From Martelella endophytica (GTDB lineage: Bacteria > Pseudomonadota > Alphaproteobacteria > Rhizobiales > Rhizobiaceae), in NCBI RefSeq assembly GCF_000960975.1, contig NZ_CP010803.1, forward strand, positions 2,383,944-2,447,943: 64,000 nucleotides of DNA. Reading direction: 5' to 3'. Under the pieces are notes generated by a model. The model ran no database searches, was not told the DNA's origin, and saw nothing but the letters and a program-made list of their open reading frames with translations. How positions within the stretch are numbered: position 1 is the stretch's first letter; the number at the start of each line of letters is the position of its first letter. Shown here one piece after another: positions 17,147-27,558 of this stretch. Made by a program: the position numbers and the translations under genes.

Positions 17147-17659
17147 CGGTGCGGGCGTGGTTTTGCGGCCCGACGGGCAGGGCTTCTGCATCAGGATCAG
17201 GGGGTGGGGCAGGCCGTTGTCGTCTGTTTCGCGGCGGCGCACGCCGCAAAAGCCGTGGCGGCGATAAAAGGCAACGGCGCGGTGATTGGCGGCATAAACC
17301 TCTAGCGCCAGATGGCCCTTGAGTTCAAAGGCGTGACGCAAGAGTTCGCCGCCGATCCCCATGCCCTGGGCCTCCGGCGCTACGAACAACCCGCCGATAA
17401 ACTGATCCATCAGGCCGATGAAGCCGACAGGGAGGTCATCCGCGATTGCCACCCAGGTCTCGGTCTCGGCTAGGTATTTTTCGGCCACCAGCTTCTGCTG
17501 GGTAAGCAGCAGGCTTTCCGGCAGAAAGGTGTGTGAGATCAGCGAGGCTTCGAGCCAGAGGGCCGAAAGCCTTTGATTGTCGCGGCTTTCATAGGGCCGG
17601 ATCGCGACGGTGCTTGTCTGCTGAGCGGGAATGCGGGCAACGCTGTACATGGCCCGCAT
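17138..17659 (-). CDS. GNAT family N-acetyltransferase
   Basis: Acetyl-CoA-dependent acetyltransferase of 173 aa. The N-terminal strand VAIRPYESRDNQRLSALW, the acetyl-CoA binding motif GLFVAPEAQGMGIGGELL and the C-terminal VYAANHRAVAFYRRHGF are diagnostic. The layout resembles YjaB-like small acetyltransferases; the substrate is unknown. It overlaps the 3' end of the convergent hydrolase pseudogene by 9 bases. The start may be MYSVAR, four codons inside, since ATG occurs at both places. Confidence 0.87.
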   Translation of the reverse strand: MRAMYSVARIPAQQTSTVAIRPYESRDNQRLSALWLEASLISHTFLPESLLLTQQKLVAEKYLAETETWVAIADDLPVGFIGLMDQFIGGLFVAPEAQGMGIGGELLRHAFELKGHLALEVYAANHRAVAFYRRHGFCGVRRRETDDNGLPHPLILMQKPCPSGRKTTPAPSA

Positions 17660-17713
17660 TGAGCCTGAAAGCCGTAAAAGAATCGTTTAGGCGTGCGCGG
17701 AAAGGAAGCTGGC

Positions 17714-19138
17714 TCACGCCTGCGTCCCGCCGACAGTGATCTGGTCGAGCCTCAGATGCGGCTGGCCGACGCCGACCGGGACCCACTGGCCGGCCTTGCC
17801 GCAATTGCCGATGCCGTTGTCGAGCGCGAGGTCGTTGCCGACCATCGAAACCCGCTTCATCGCCTCGGGGCCGTTGCCGATGATCGTGGCGCCCTTGATC
17901 GGCGCGCCGATCCTGCCGTTCTCGATCAGATAGGCCTCGGTGCAGTCGAACACGAACTGGCCGGAGGTGATGTCCACCTGTCCGCCGCCGAAGGTGACGG
18001 CGTAGATGCCCTTCTTCACGGAGCCGATGATCTCTTCCTTGGTCTTGTCGCCCGCCAGCATGTAGGTATTGGTCATGCGCGGCATCGGCAGGTCGGAATA
18101 GGACTGGCGGCGACCGTTGCCGGTCGGCGCCACGCCCATCAGCCGGGCGTTAAGCCGGTCCTGCATGTAGCCCGTAAGACGGCCGTTTTCGATCAGCACA
18201 TTATAGGCGGACGGCGTGCCCTCGTCGTCGATCGAGATCGAGCCGCGACGATTGGAGATGGTGCCGTCATCAACGACGGTGACGCCGGGGGCGGCGACCA
18301 TTTCGCCGACAAGGCCTGAGAATGCCGAAAGGTGCTTGCGGTTGAAATCGCCCTCAAGCCCGTGGCCGACGGCCTCGTGCAGCATCACGCCCGGCCAGCC
18401 ATTGCCGAGCACCACATCCATGGTACCCGCCGGCGCATCGATCGCCTCGAGATTGACGAAGGCCTTGCGCAGCGCTTCTTCCGCGCCCGACTGCCAGTCC
18501 TGGCGGGCGAAGAGGTCCTCGAAGCTCACACGCCCGCCAATTCCGAAGGAACCGGTCTCCTGCCGATCACCGTCGCCGACGATGACCGAGATATTGAGCC
18601 GTGTCATCGGTCGTACATCGCCGACCCGGTAGCCATCGGCGCGCAGGATCTCGATGGTCTGGTGGCTGGCGGCAAGCGATGCCGAGACCTGGCGCACGCG
18701 CGGATCGCGTTCGCGCAGATAGGCGTCGATCTCGCCGAGCAGCTTCACCTTTTCCTCGAACGAAGGCGCTCCTATCGGGTTTGCGTCGGAATAGAGCTTG
18801 GTGTTGGTGCCGCGCGGTGGCTCGGCATAGGTGCCGTCATAGCCCGCGGTCACGGCCTTTGCCGTCTGCGACGCGCGCTTCAGGGCGGCAATCGAAAGTT
18901 CGCCCGCATGGGCAAAGCCGCTCGCCTCGCCGGCGACGGCGCGCAGGCCGAAGCCGTGGCCGGTGTTGAACGATCCGCTTTTCAGTCGCCCGTCATCGAA
19001 GGACAGCGATTCGTTTTCCGCGTATTCGACATAGAGTTCGCCGTCGTCGGCATCATGAAGCGTATCCTCGACGATGCGGCGGATGGTGCTCTCATCGGCG
19101 TCGAAATGGCTGAGAAGGTCGCGGTCGGTCATGGTCAT
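17714..19138 (-). CDS. tldD: TldD metalloprotease subunit
   Basis: One half of the TldD/TldE zinc protease that matures modified peptides and degrades unfolded proteins or antitoxins, in the cytoplasm (474 aa, normal length). The zinc-binding HExxxH motif is present as LHEAVGHGLEGD, followed by the conserved VTVVDDGTISNRRGSI region and the NVLIENGRLTGYMQDR segment. The partner TldE is not in this window. Transcribed in the same direction as the upstream ialB gene. In rhizobia tldD and ialB commonly lie beside the cytochrome oxidase operon, as here. Confidence 0.95.
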   Translation of the reverse strand: MTMTDRDLLSHFDADESTIRRIVEDTLHDADDGELYVEYAENESLSFDDGRLKSGSFNTGHGFGLRAVAGEASGFAHAGELSIAALKRASQTAKAVTAGYDGTYAEPPRGTNTKLYSDANPIGAPSFEEKVKLLGEIDAYLRERDPRVRQVSASLAASHQTIEILRADGYRVGDVRPMTRLNISVIVGDGDRQETGSFGIGGRVSFEDLFARQDWQSGAEEALRKAFVNLEAIDAPAGTMDVVLGNGWPGVMLHEAVGHGLEGDFNRKHLSAFSGLVGEMVAAPGVTVVDDGTISNRRGSISIDDEGTPSAYNVLIENGRLTGYMQDRLNARLMGVAPTGNGRRQSYSDLPMPRMTNTYMLAGDKTKEEIIGSVKKGIYAVTFGGGQVDITSGQFVFDCTEAYLIENGRIGAPIKGATIIGNGPEAMKRVSMVGNDLALDNGIGNCGKAGQWVPVGVGQPHLRLDQITVGGTQA

Positions 19139-19203
19139 GTCCGTCTTCTTGTCTGTCGTTCAGTTCGTTATGGAGCCCATATAGGAACTGCGGCCGGCCG
19201 ATA

Positions 19204-19917
19204 TCAGGGCAGGGCATCGTAGCCTTCGCCTAAGCCGTCGAGGTCGACGGGAATGCCGATCGTGTTCTGATCGACCGAGAAATTGAGCGTGAATACCGCT
19301 TCCTTGCCGGCGCGGAAGATTTTCATCAGGTCGTCGTCGATATCGACCTCGACATAGCAGCCGTCGAAATAGCAGCGCGAATAATAGGCCTTGCCGATGT
19401 TGACGCCATCGACGAACAGACCCATGCCTTCCGGCAGGAACACCCCGAGCGGGGCAAGGATGCGCAATAGCTTCGACTGCCGGTCGGCGGTTTTCAGTAC
19501 CGCGATCGAAAGGCCGATTTCCGGGCGGTCGTCGGCGATCACGTTCTGCATCAGGGCGCACTGATCACCATTGGCGCCGGGCGGCTGATCGCAGACCATA
19601 GACCAGGCGCCGTGGTTTTCGCGCACCATCGATGTGTCGTCATCGGGGCCTTCCGGAAGCGGAACGCTCTCGATGCCGGATGGCGGAGCGGCTTCGCCGG
19701 CATTGCCGGTGTCGGGGGCGGCGTTTTCGGCCGGGGCCGTGCTTGCCGCGGGAGCATCTTCGCCGGGCGCCCTTTCCGGCAGCGGCGGCGTTGCCGGCGT
19801 CGACTGCGCGTAAGCGGGCATTGAGGCCGCGAGCGGCAGCGTGGTGCAGGCGAAGAGCGCCAGCAGGACGCAGGCGGTGCTTTTCTTGGTCAGGGCGCTC
19901 GCCGGCAATGAAAACAT
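19204..19917 (-). CDS. Invasion-associated locus B (IalB) family protein
   Basis: Exported protein of 237 aa. It has an N-terminal signal peptide (MFSLPASALTKKS, hydrophobic core, then PAYAQ cleavage) and a Pro/Ala/Glu-rich linker of about 70 residues. The C-terminal IalB domain contains AWSMVCDQPPG, CALMQNVIADD, GVFLPEGMGLFVDG and the Cys pair CYFDGCYVEVDI. The family is named for a Bartonella invasion factor, but homologues are widespread in free-living rhizobia and the molecular role is unknown. ATG at 19917 is chosen because it opens the signal peptide; the longer frame from 19986 would mask it. Upstream of tldD and divergent from coxB. Confidence 0.88.
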   Translation of the reverse strand: MFSLPASALTKKSTACVLLALFACTTLPLAASMPAYAQSTPATPPLPERAPGEDAPAASTAPAENAAPDTGNAGEAAPPSGIESVPLPEGPDDDTSMVRENHGAWSMVCDQPPGANGDQCALMQNVIADDRPEIGLSIAVLKTADRQSKLLRILAPLGVFLPEGMGLFVDGVNIGKAYYSRCYFDGCYVEVDIDDDLMKIFRAGKEAVFTLNFSVDQNTIGIPVDLDGLGEGYDALP

Positions 19918-20283
19918 CAGACTCACCTCGTCCCGTTCGTGGAAAACATCAATACTCGATGGGTTTCTTGCCCCCTTCGCCGACAAATTTCAATGTCTTC
20001 CAAGTGGTTTGGCGCGAATTGGCGCTTCCGCGTACGGCTTTGGCCGGTGCACGCGCCGAGGTGGAGCAAGATGATTTGACGCTTCAAATCGGCAAATGCT
20101 ATGGCATAATTGTGACTGAGGGGGAAAACGGGTATAGCATGCCATTCACGCCGGTTCGGGAGTAAGCCTGCGTAAACAATTGCTATCATAGCCGCCGCGT
20201 ATGGGGCGGGCCGATGTTAGCCTTCTAGCACCAGGGATATGGACCCGGTTTGACCTCGGTCAACGAAGGAGGGAGAGTTCAAC
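19918..20283. promoter_or_regulatory. 366-base divergent intergenic region between ialB and coxB
   Basis: No gene is supported here; the open frames in it are not conserved-looking. It contains a possible weak promoter facing coxB, TTGACG (20076-20081) with TATGGC (20100-20105) after 18 bases. Near the coxB start is the palindrome TTGACC-TC-GGTCAA (20250-20263), which has the spacing of an FNR/FixK box, and AAGGAGG (20266-20272) is the coxB ribosome site. Confidence 0.5.
20250..20263 (+). promoter_or_regulatory. FNR/FixK-like palindrome upstream of coxB
   Basis: TTGACCTCGGTCAA is a perfect 14-base dyad (TTGAC-N4-GTCAA). FNR and FixK sites follow TTGAT-N4-ATCAA, so length and outer bases match. 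It lies 21-34 bases before the coxB start, probably at or downstream of the transcription start, which would suit repression of the aa3 oxidase when oxygen is low. Role inferred. Confidence 0.45.
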
Positions 20284-22840
<2,557 letters not shown>

Positions 22841-22853
22841 GGAAACGTTTGAT

Positions 22854-22878
22854 CCGCGCGCCAAAAGCCGGCGCGCGG
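22854..22878 (+). terminator. Stem-loop between coxA and ctaB
   Basis: CCGCGCGCC (22854-22862) and GGCGCGCGG (22870-22878) form a perfect 9-bp stem with a 7-base loop, followed by TCCTATTTTG. Likely a partial terminator or mRNA 3' protector that lets coxBA be made in excess of ctaB. Confidence 0.6.
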
Positions 22879-22905
22879 TCCTATTTTGAAGATGGCAGTT
22901 GAAAC

Positions 22906-23844
22906 ATGGCAATAGTGGAAAATGAAACCGGCTTTGCCGAGGCCGATATCGCTCTTTCGGAGGCGACGGCGCGCGACTATTTCGCGCTGTTGAAACCGCG
23001 GGTGATGTCGCTGGTGGTGTTCACCGCCTTTGCCGGCCTGTTTCTGGCGCCGCAGCCGATCAATCCGGTGATGGGCGCGATTGCGATCCTCTGCATTGCC
23101 GTCGGCGCAGGCGCCGCCGGCGCGCTCAACATGTGGTACGACGCCGATATCGATGCTGTGATGAGCCGCACGGCCAGGCGCCCAATCCCGGCGGGCCGGG
23201 TCAGCCGCGAGGAGGCGCTGGCCTTCGGCATCGCGCTTTCCTGCTTTTCGGTCGCCACCCTCGGCCTTGCGGTGAACTGGTTTGCCGCCGGCCTGCTGGC
23301 CTTCACGATCTTCTACTATGCCGTATTCTACACGATGTGGCTGAAGCGGGCGACGCCGCAGAACATCGTCATCGGCGGCGCTGCCGGCGCTTTCCCGCCC
23401 ATGGTCGGCTGGGCCGCGGTGACGGGCGGTATCTCGCTCGACAGCGTCATCCTGTTTTCGATCACATTCCTGTGGACCCCGCCGCATTTCTGGGCGCTGG
23501 CGCTCTTCAAGATGCGCGACTATCAGGATGTCGGCATTCCGATGATGCCGAATGTCGTTGGCGAAAAGTCCACCAAGATCCAGATGTTCGTCTATGCGGT
23601 GCTGACTGCGATTGCGGGCGTGGCACCGGCACTGACCGGTCTTGCCGGCCCGGTCTACGCTGTCTTCGCCGGCGCGATGGGCGCCTATTTCGTCTATGCC
23701 TCGATCCGCGTCTGGCGTATGCCGGAAGGGGATCAGAAGATGATCCCGGCCAAGAAGATGTTCGGTTTCTCGATCTTCTATCTCGCGGCGATCTTCGCCG
23801 GCCTGATCGCCGACCATGCCTTTGCGCTGGTATGGGGGGGCTGA
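22906..23844 (+). CDS. ctaB: Protoheme IX farnesyltransferase
   Basis: Membrane prenyltransferase of the UbiA superfamily that adds a farnesyl group to heme b to make heme o, the first step to heme a (312 aa). The Asp-rich substrate site is in [19 protein letters not shown], with the second motif around [18 protein letters not shown]. About nine hydrophobic helices are visible. The last base of its TGA stop is the first base of the next ATG, so translation is coupled to the small membrane protein gene at 23844. Confidence 0.96.
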   Translation: MAIVENETGFAEADIALSEATARDYFALLKPRVMSLVVFTAFAGLFLAPQPINPVMGAIAILCIAVGAGAAGALNMWYDADIDAVMSRTARRPIPAGRVSREEALAFGIALSCFSVATLGLAVNWFAAGLLAFTIFYYAVFYTMWLKRATPQNIVIGGAAGAFPPMVGWAAVTGGISLDSVILFSITFLWTPPHFWALALFKMRDYQDVGIPMMPNVVGEKSTKIQMFVYAVLTAIAGVAPALTGLAGPVYAVFAGAMGAYFVYASIRVWRMPEGDQKMIPAKKMFGFSIFYLAAIFAGLIADHAFALVWGG

Positions 23845-23978
23845 TGATCGACACGGTCAAGCTGACGGAAAACCAGAAGAAGGCGCGACGGGGACGCAAC
23901 ATCGCGCTCGGCGTGGTTCTCGCCGGCCTCGTGGTACTGTTCTACGTCATCACCATGATCAAGATCGGCGCCAACTGA
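23844..23978 (+). CDS. 44-aa single-span membrane protein (CoxF-like)
   Basis: Very small protein, [18 protein letters not shown] at the N-terminus, then one membrane helix ([18 protein letters not shown]) and a short tail TMIKIGAN. The basic segment before the helix predicts a cytoplasmic N-terminus. It overlaps the ctaB stop by one base (TGATG) and ends 12 bases before ctaG. In rhizobial cox operons a gene at this place is often called coxF and thought to help oxidase assembly; no biochemical role is known to me. Its conservation of place, reading frame and helix supports a real gene. Confidence 0.8.
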   Translation: MIDTVKLTENQKKARRGRNIALGVVLAGLVVLFYVITMIKIGAN

Positions 23979-23990
23979 GGGGGACGGGCG

Positions 23991-24575
23991 ATGAGGGAGG
24001 AGACCGCAAAGCCACGCAATAACGGCGCCGTCGTGCTGATGTGCCTTGCCTTCGTCTTCGGCATGGGCGCGATGAGCTTTGCCGCCGTGCCGCTCTATCG
24101 TATCTTCTGTCAGGTCACCGGCTATAACGGCACGGCCCAGCGTGTCGACCAGTATTCGAATGTCATCCTCGACCGCCGCGTGAAGGTCACCTTCGACGCC
24201 AACGTCGCGCCCGGCTTCGACTGGAGCTTCACGCCGTTGCAGAAGTCGGTCTCGCCGCGCATCGGCGAGACGGTGCAGGTGATGTTCGAGGCGAAGAACA
24301 AGAGCAGTGAGCCGCTGCGCGGTCAGGCGATCTTCAACGTCACGCCGCTGCAGGCCGGGGCCTATTTCAACAAGGTCGAGTGTTTCTGCTTCACCGAGAC
24401 GGTGCTTCAGCCGGGCGAAACGCTGGAAATGCCGGTTGTCTTCTACGTCGATCCGGAATTTGCCGAGGCGGAAGAGACGCGCGACATCAACGTATTGACA
24501 CTGTCCTATACGTTTTTCGAACATACCAAGCCGGTCGCCGGGAAGACGACGGCTTCGGATAAAAGCAACTCCTGA
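23991..24575 (+). CDS. ctaG: Cytochrome c oxidase assembly protein CtaG/Cox11
   Basis: Copper chaperone that delivers copper to the CuB site of subunit I (194 aa). One N-terminal membrane helix ([20 protein letters not shown]) anchors a periplasmic Cox11 domain; the copper-binding CFCFTE motif is present in [17 protein letters not shown]. The segment [18 protein letters not shown] is typical. GGGGGACGGGCG before the ATG is a purine-rich ribosome site. It follows the CoxF-like gene by 12 bases and is followed 103 bases later by coxC. Confidence 0.96.
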   Translation: MREETAKPRNNGAVVLMCLAFVFGMGAMSFAAVPLYRIFCQVTGYNGTAQRVDQYSNVILDRRVKVTFDANVAPGFDWSFTPLQKSVSPRIGETVQVMFEAKNKSSEPLRGQAIFNVTPLQAGAYFNKVECFCFTETVLQPGETLEMPVVFYVDPEFAEAEETRDINVLTLSYTFFEHTKPVAGKTTASDKSNS

Positions 24576-24678
24576 GCCGGATGCAGCGCGGCGCGCTGGC
24601 AGGCGACGGGAACGGGGATTGATTATCGCGGCAATATCGGCCCAAATGTCGCGAGGGAGAGAGGAACGGGGATCCTAA

Positions 24679-25563
24679 ATGGCAGACGCGCACCACAAGA
24701 ATCACGACTACCATATCATCGACCCGAGCCCCTGGCCGCTGGTCGCCTCCATCGGCGTCTTTGTCATGGCCTTCGGTGGCGTCGGCTATATGCGCTATCT
24801 GAGCGGCGGATCGCTGAAGATGCTGGGGATCGAGTTCGCCCAGCCCTGGCTGTTCTTCATCGGCCTGCTGGTGGTTGCCTATGTCCTGTTCGGCTGGTGG
24901 TCGGATACGATCAAGGAAGGGCAGGAGGGCCACCACACGCCGGTCGTGTCGCTGCATCTACGCTACGGCATGATCATGTTCATCGCCTCGGAGGTGATGT
25001 TCTTCGTGGCCTGGTTCTGGGCCTTCTTCGACGCCAGCCTGTTTACCGGCGAGGCGATCCAGGCGGCGCGCCTCGAGGCTACGGGCGGCACCTGGCCGCC
25101 GACGGGCATCGAGGTCATCGATCCCTGGCATTTCCCGCTCTACAACACCGTCATCCTGCTCCTGTCCGGCACGACGCTGACATGGGCACACCACGCGCTG
25201 ATCAACGGCGACCGCAAGGGCCTGCTGCAGGGTCTGACGCTGACAGTTGTCCTCGGCCTGCTGTTCACCAGCGTGCAGGCCTATGAATATTTCGAGGCAC
25301 CGTTTGCCTTCCGGGATTCGATCTTCGGCGCCACCTTCTTCATGGCCACCGGCTTCCACGGTTTCCATGTGATCGTCGGCACGGTGTTCCTGATTGTCTG
25401 CCTGATCCGCGCGGCGCGCGGGCAGTTCACACCGGAGCGGCATTTCGGCCTCGAAGCTGCCGCATGGTACTGGCACTTCGTCGACGTGGTCTGGCTGTTC
25501 CTGTTCTTCTCGATCTATATCTGGGGCGGGTGGGGAGCGCCGCTCGGCGAGACCGGCCACTGA
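24679..25563 (+). CDS. coxC: Cytochrome c oxidase subunit III (aa3 type)
   Basis: Membrane subunit III of the aa3 oxidase (294 aa, seven helices), which stabilises the catalytic core and the proton entry path. It opens MADAHHKNHDYHIIDPSPWP, typical of bacterial subunit III. Conserved segments are MIMFIASEVMFFVAWFWAFF, TTLTWAHHALINGDR, GFHGFHVIVGTVFL and the C-terminal AAWYWHFVDVVWLFLF. GAGGAACGGGGAT precedes the ATG. It closes the cox operon: a strong hairpin follows at 25578-25600. Confidence 0.97.
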   Translation: MADAHHKNHDYHIIDPSPWPLVASIGVFVMAFGGVGYMRYLSGGSLKMLGIEFAQPWLFFIGLLVVAYVLFGWWSDTIKEGQEGHHTPVVSLHLRYGMIMFIASEVMFFVAWFWAFFDASLFTGEAIQAARLEATGGTWPPTGIEVIDPWHFPLYNTVILLLSGTTLTWAHHALINGDRKGLLQGLTLTVVLGLLFTSVQAYEYFEAPFAFRDSIFGATFFMATGFHGFHVIVGTVFLIVCLIRAARGQFTPERHFGLEAAAWYWHFVDVVWLFLFFSIYIWGGWGAPLGETGH

Positions 25564-25577
25564 GTTTCAACCGACGC

Positions 25578-25610
25578 CCGGCCGCCCGCGTGGCGGCCGG
25601 CGACGTTTTA
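25578..25610 (+). terminator. Terminator of the cox operon
   Basis: CCGGCCGCC (25578-25586) and GGCGGCCGG (25592-25600) form a perfect 9-bp GC stem with the loop CGCGT, followed by CGACGTTTTA. Sits 15 bases after the coxC stop. The short U-run is weak but the stem is strong. Confidence 0.7.
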
Positions 25611-25615
25611 CCGGA

Positions 25616-25903
25616 GTGAAGACCATCACCATCCATGAAGACAATACCGGAAGCGGAGGCCGCTACCACACCACCGTCGAAGGCCATGAGGCCGAGATGA
25701 CCTATTCGCGCGCTTCCGACCATCTGATCATCATCGACCATACAAGCGTTCCGGATGCGCTGCGTGGCAAGGGCGTCGGCCAGGCGCTGGCGGAACACGC
25801 CGTCAGCGAAGCCCGCGCCGGCGGCTGGAAGATCATCCCGCTCTGCCCGTTCTTCAAGGCGATGAGTGTGCGCCACGAAGAGTGGCAGGACGTCATCAAG
25901 TAA
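25616..25903 (+). CDS. Small GNAT-type acetyltransferase (YidJ-like)
   Basis: Protein of 95 aa in the small 'GNAT_acetyltr_2' class. It contains the acetyl-CoA binding segment HTSVPDALRGKGVGQALAEHA and the C-terminal IIPLCPFFKAMSVRHEEWQDV typical of the family; the substrate is unknown. The only start that preserves the conserved N-terminal strands is GTG at 25616, with GGAG directly abutting it. That is an unusually close ribosome site, so initiation may be weak or the true start may differ. Lies just behind the cox terminator and 25 bases before the DUF983 gene. Confidence 0.8.
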   Translation: MKTITIHEDNTGSGGRYHTTVEGHEAEMTYSRASDHLIIIDHTSVPDALRGKGVGQALAEHAVSEARAGGWKIIPLCPFFKAMSVRHEEWQDVIK

Positions 25904-25928
25904 AGGGCCCATCGCCCACGGCAGTTTC

Positions 25929-26321
25929 ATGTCCGACCAAGACAAAAGACCCCAGTCGGCCAATCCCGTGACATCGGGCCTGCTCGGCGCATGCCCGCGC
26001 TGCGGCAAGGGCCGCCTGTTTACCGGCTTCCTGACGCTACGTCCGAAATGCGACCATTGCGGCCTGAACTACGACTTTGCCGACTCCGGCGACGGGCCGG
26101 CCGTCTTCGTCATGCTGGCGGTCGGATTCCTTGTCATCGCGCTGGTGCTGTGGAGCGAGGTCACCTATTCGCCGCCGCTGTGGGTGCATGCCGTGATCTG
26201 GGTGCCGGTGGCCATCATCCTGTCGCTTGCGGCACTGCGCGCCTTCAAGGGCGTGTTGATCGCGCTCCAGTACCGTCACGGCGCCGCAGAGGGCGTTATC
26301 GACCGGGGCGAGGATGGCTAG
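25929..26321 (+). CDS. DUF983 membrane protein with zinc-ribbon motif
   Basis: Protein of 130 aa. The N-terminal part has two Cys pairs, CPRCGKGRLF and CDHCGLNYDF, likely binding zinc, followed by two membrane helices (VFVMLAVGFLVIALVLW and AVIWVPVAIILSLAALRAF). DUF983 genes accompany cytochrome oxidase and SURF1 genes in alphaproteobacteria, suggesting a role in oxidase assembly, but this is not proven. Start at 25929 avoids a longer frame that overlaps the acetyltransferase. Its stop overlaps the SURF1 start by 8 bases, so the two are translationally coupled. Confidence 0.85.
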   Translation: MSDQDKRPQSANPVTSGLLGACPRCGKGRLFTGFLTLRPKCDHCGLNYDFADSGDGPAVFVMLAVGFLVIALVLWSEVTYSPPLWVHAVIWVPVAIILSLAALRAFKGVLIALQYRHGAAEGVIDRGEDG

Positions 26322-27048
26322 GCCACTCTCACCGCTGCGCCTTGCAGGCCTCGTCGTCGCGGCCGTCGCCTTCGTGTGCCTGATCCTGCTCGGTAACTGG
26401 CAGGTGCGCCGCCTGCACTGGAAGGAAGGCCTCCTCGCCTCCGTCGATGAACGGCTTACCGAGGCGCCGCTGCCGCTGGCCGATATCGCCGCCATGGCGG
26501 CCGCCGGCGAGGATATCGAATACCGCCCGGTGACGGCCGAGGGCACCTTCGAGCATGATCGCGAGCGCCATTTCTTCGCCACCTATAACGGCCAGTCCGG
26601 CTATTACGTCTACACACCGCTCCGTCTTGATGACGGCCAGGCCGTGTTCGTCAATCGCGGCTTCGTGCCCTTCGACGCCAAGGAGGCGGCGACGCGGGCT
26701 GAAGGGCAGGTGAAAGGCGAGGTCACGGTTACCGGCCTTGCCCGCAGCCGACTCGACGGCAAGCCATCCTTCATGGTGCCCGAGAACGACCTTCCGAAGA
26801 ACATCTTCTACTGGAAGGACCTCGATGCGATGGCGGCCTCGACAGGGCTTGAGCGGACAGCGGTGCTGCCGTTCTTCATAGACGCCAACGACGCGCCGAA
26901 CCCCGGCGGCCTGCCCGTCGGCGGGGTCACGCGGATTTCCTTTCCGAACGATCACCTCCAATACGCACTCACCTGGTACGGGCTTGCCGCAGTGCTTGCC
27001 ATCGGTGTCGGCGTCCTCGTCTTTCGACGGTATCGTGGCCATGATTGA
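26314..27048 (+). CDS. SURF1 family cytochrome oxidase assembly protein
   Basis: Two-helix inner-membrane protein (244 aa) that helps insert heme a into subunit I of the oxidase. The first helix (LAGLVVAAVAFVCLILLGNW) is followed by the SURF1 hallmark GNWQVRRLHWKEGLL. The periplasmic domain contains EYRPVTAEGTFEHDRE and FVNRGFVPFD, and the last helix (HLQYALTWYGLAAVLAIGVG) closes the protein. The start overlaps DUF983 by 8 bases and the stop overlaps the glycosylase gene start by 8, an unusually compact gene train. Confidence 0.93.
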   Translation: MARPLSPLRLAGLVVAAVAFVCLILLGNWQVRRLHWKEGLLASVDERLTEAPLPLADIAAMAAAGEDIEYRPVTAEGTFEHDRERHFFATYNGQSGYYVYTPLRLDDGQAVFVNRGFVPFDAKEAATRAEGQVKGEVTVTGLARSRLDGKPSFMVPENDLPKNIFYWKDLDAMAASTGLERTAVLPFFIDANDAPNPGGLPVGGVTRISFPNDHLQYALTWYGLAAVLAIGVGVLVFRRYRGHD

Positions 27049-27535
27049 CCTGCTCGCGCCGAACCTCAGGATCGTCTTCTGCGGCACGGCGAAAGGCATC
27101 ATCTCGGCCCGCACCGGCTCGTTCTATGCCAACCCGTCGAACCGCTTTTACCGCACGCTCCACGATACCGGCCTCACCGACCGGCAGGTCGACCCGAAGG
27201 CTTTCGGTGACCTGCTCGGCTTCGGCATCGGGCTCACCGATCTCAACCAGCGCGAAAGCGGCATGGACAAGGTACTTTCGGCAGAGCATTTCGACATCGA
27301 AGCCTTCCGTCAAAAGATGGTCGCATTCCGGCCGGGCGTCATCGCCTTCACCAGCCTCAATGCCGCCCGCATCTATTTCGGCGACCGGAAAATCGCGGCC
27401 GGACTGCAGTCGAAAAAGCTGGAAAACATTCCTATATTCGCCCTGCCATCGACATCGGGGGCAAATGGCCATTGGACAAAAGACCGTCACCATTGGTATC
27501 AGTTGGCCGAAACTCTCAGAACCGCGCCGGAATGA
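27041..27535 (+). CDS. Mug/TDG-like mismatch-specific uracil-DNA glycosylase with altered active site
   Basis: Predicted base-excision repair enzyme of the MUG/TDG branch of uracil-DNA glycosylases (164 aa). The opening [16 protein letters not shown], then [20 protein letters not shown] and [10 protein letters not shown], align well with E. coli Mug. The first motif is GTAKG where Mug has GINPG, so the canonical catalytic Asn is replaced by Ala. An Asp appears in [10 protein letters not shown] where Mug has Lys. The last motif is LPSTSGAN rather than NPSG. This matches my recollection of Deinococcus MUG, where an Asp takes over catalysis. ATG at 27041 overlaps SURF1 by 8 bases. Confidence 0.85.
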   Translation: MIDLLAPNLRIVFCGTAKGIISARTGSFYANPSNRFYRTLHDTGLTDRQVDPKAFGDLLGFGIGLTDLNQRESGMDKVLSAEHFDIEAFRQKMVAFRPGVIAFTSLNAARIYFGDRKIAAGLQSKKLENIPIFALPSTSGANGHWTKDRHHWYQLAETLRTAPE

Positions 27536-27558
27536 CCGGCCGACCGGAAACGGGAAGA

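Noticed and set aside
19632..20165. 177-aa frame running from inside ialB into the cox upstream region
   Set aside because: First half is antisense to ialB; the rest shows Arg/Ala-rich sequence typical of non-coding GC DNA.
24610..24672. Direct repeat GGAACGGGGAT before coxC (two copies 52 bases apart)
   Set aside because: The second copy is part of the purine-rich ribosome site; eleven purine-rich bases repeating in a GC-rich leader is not remarkable.
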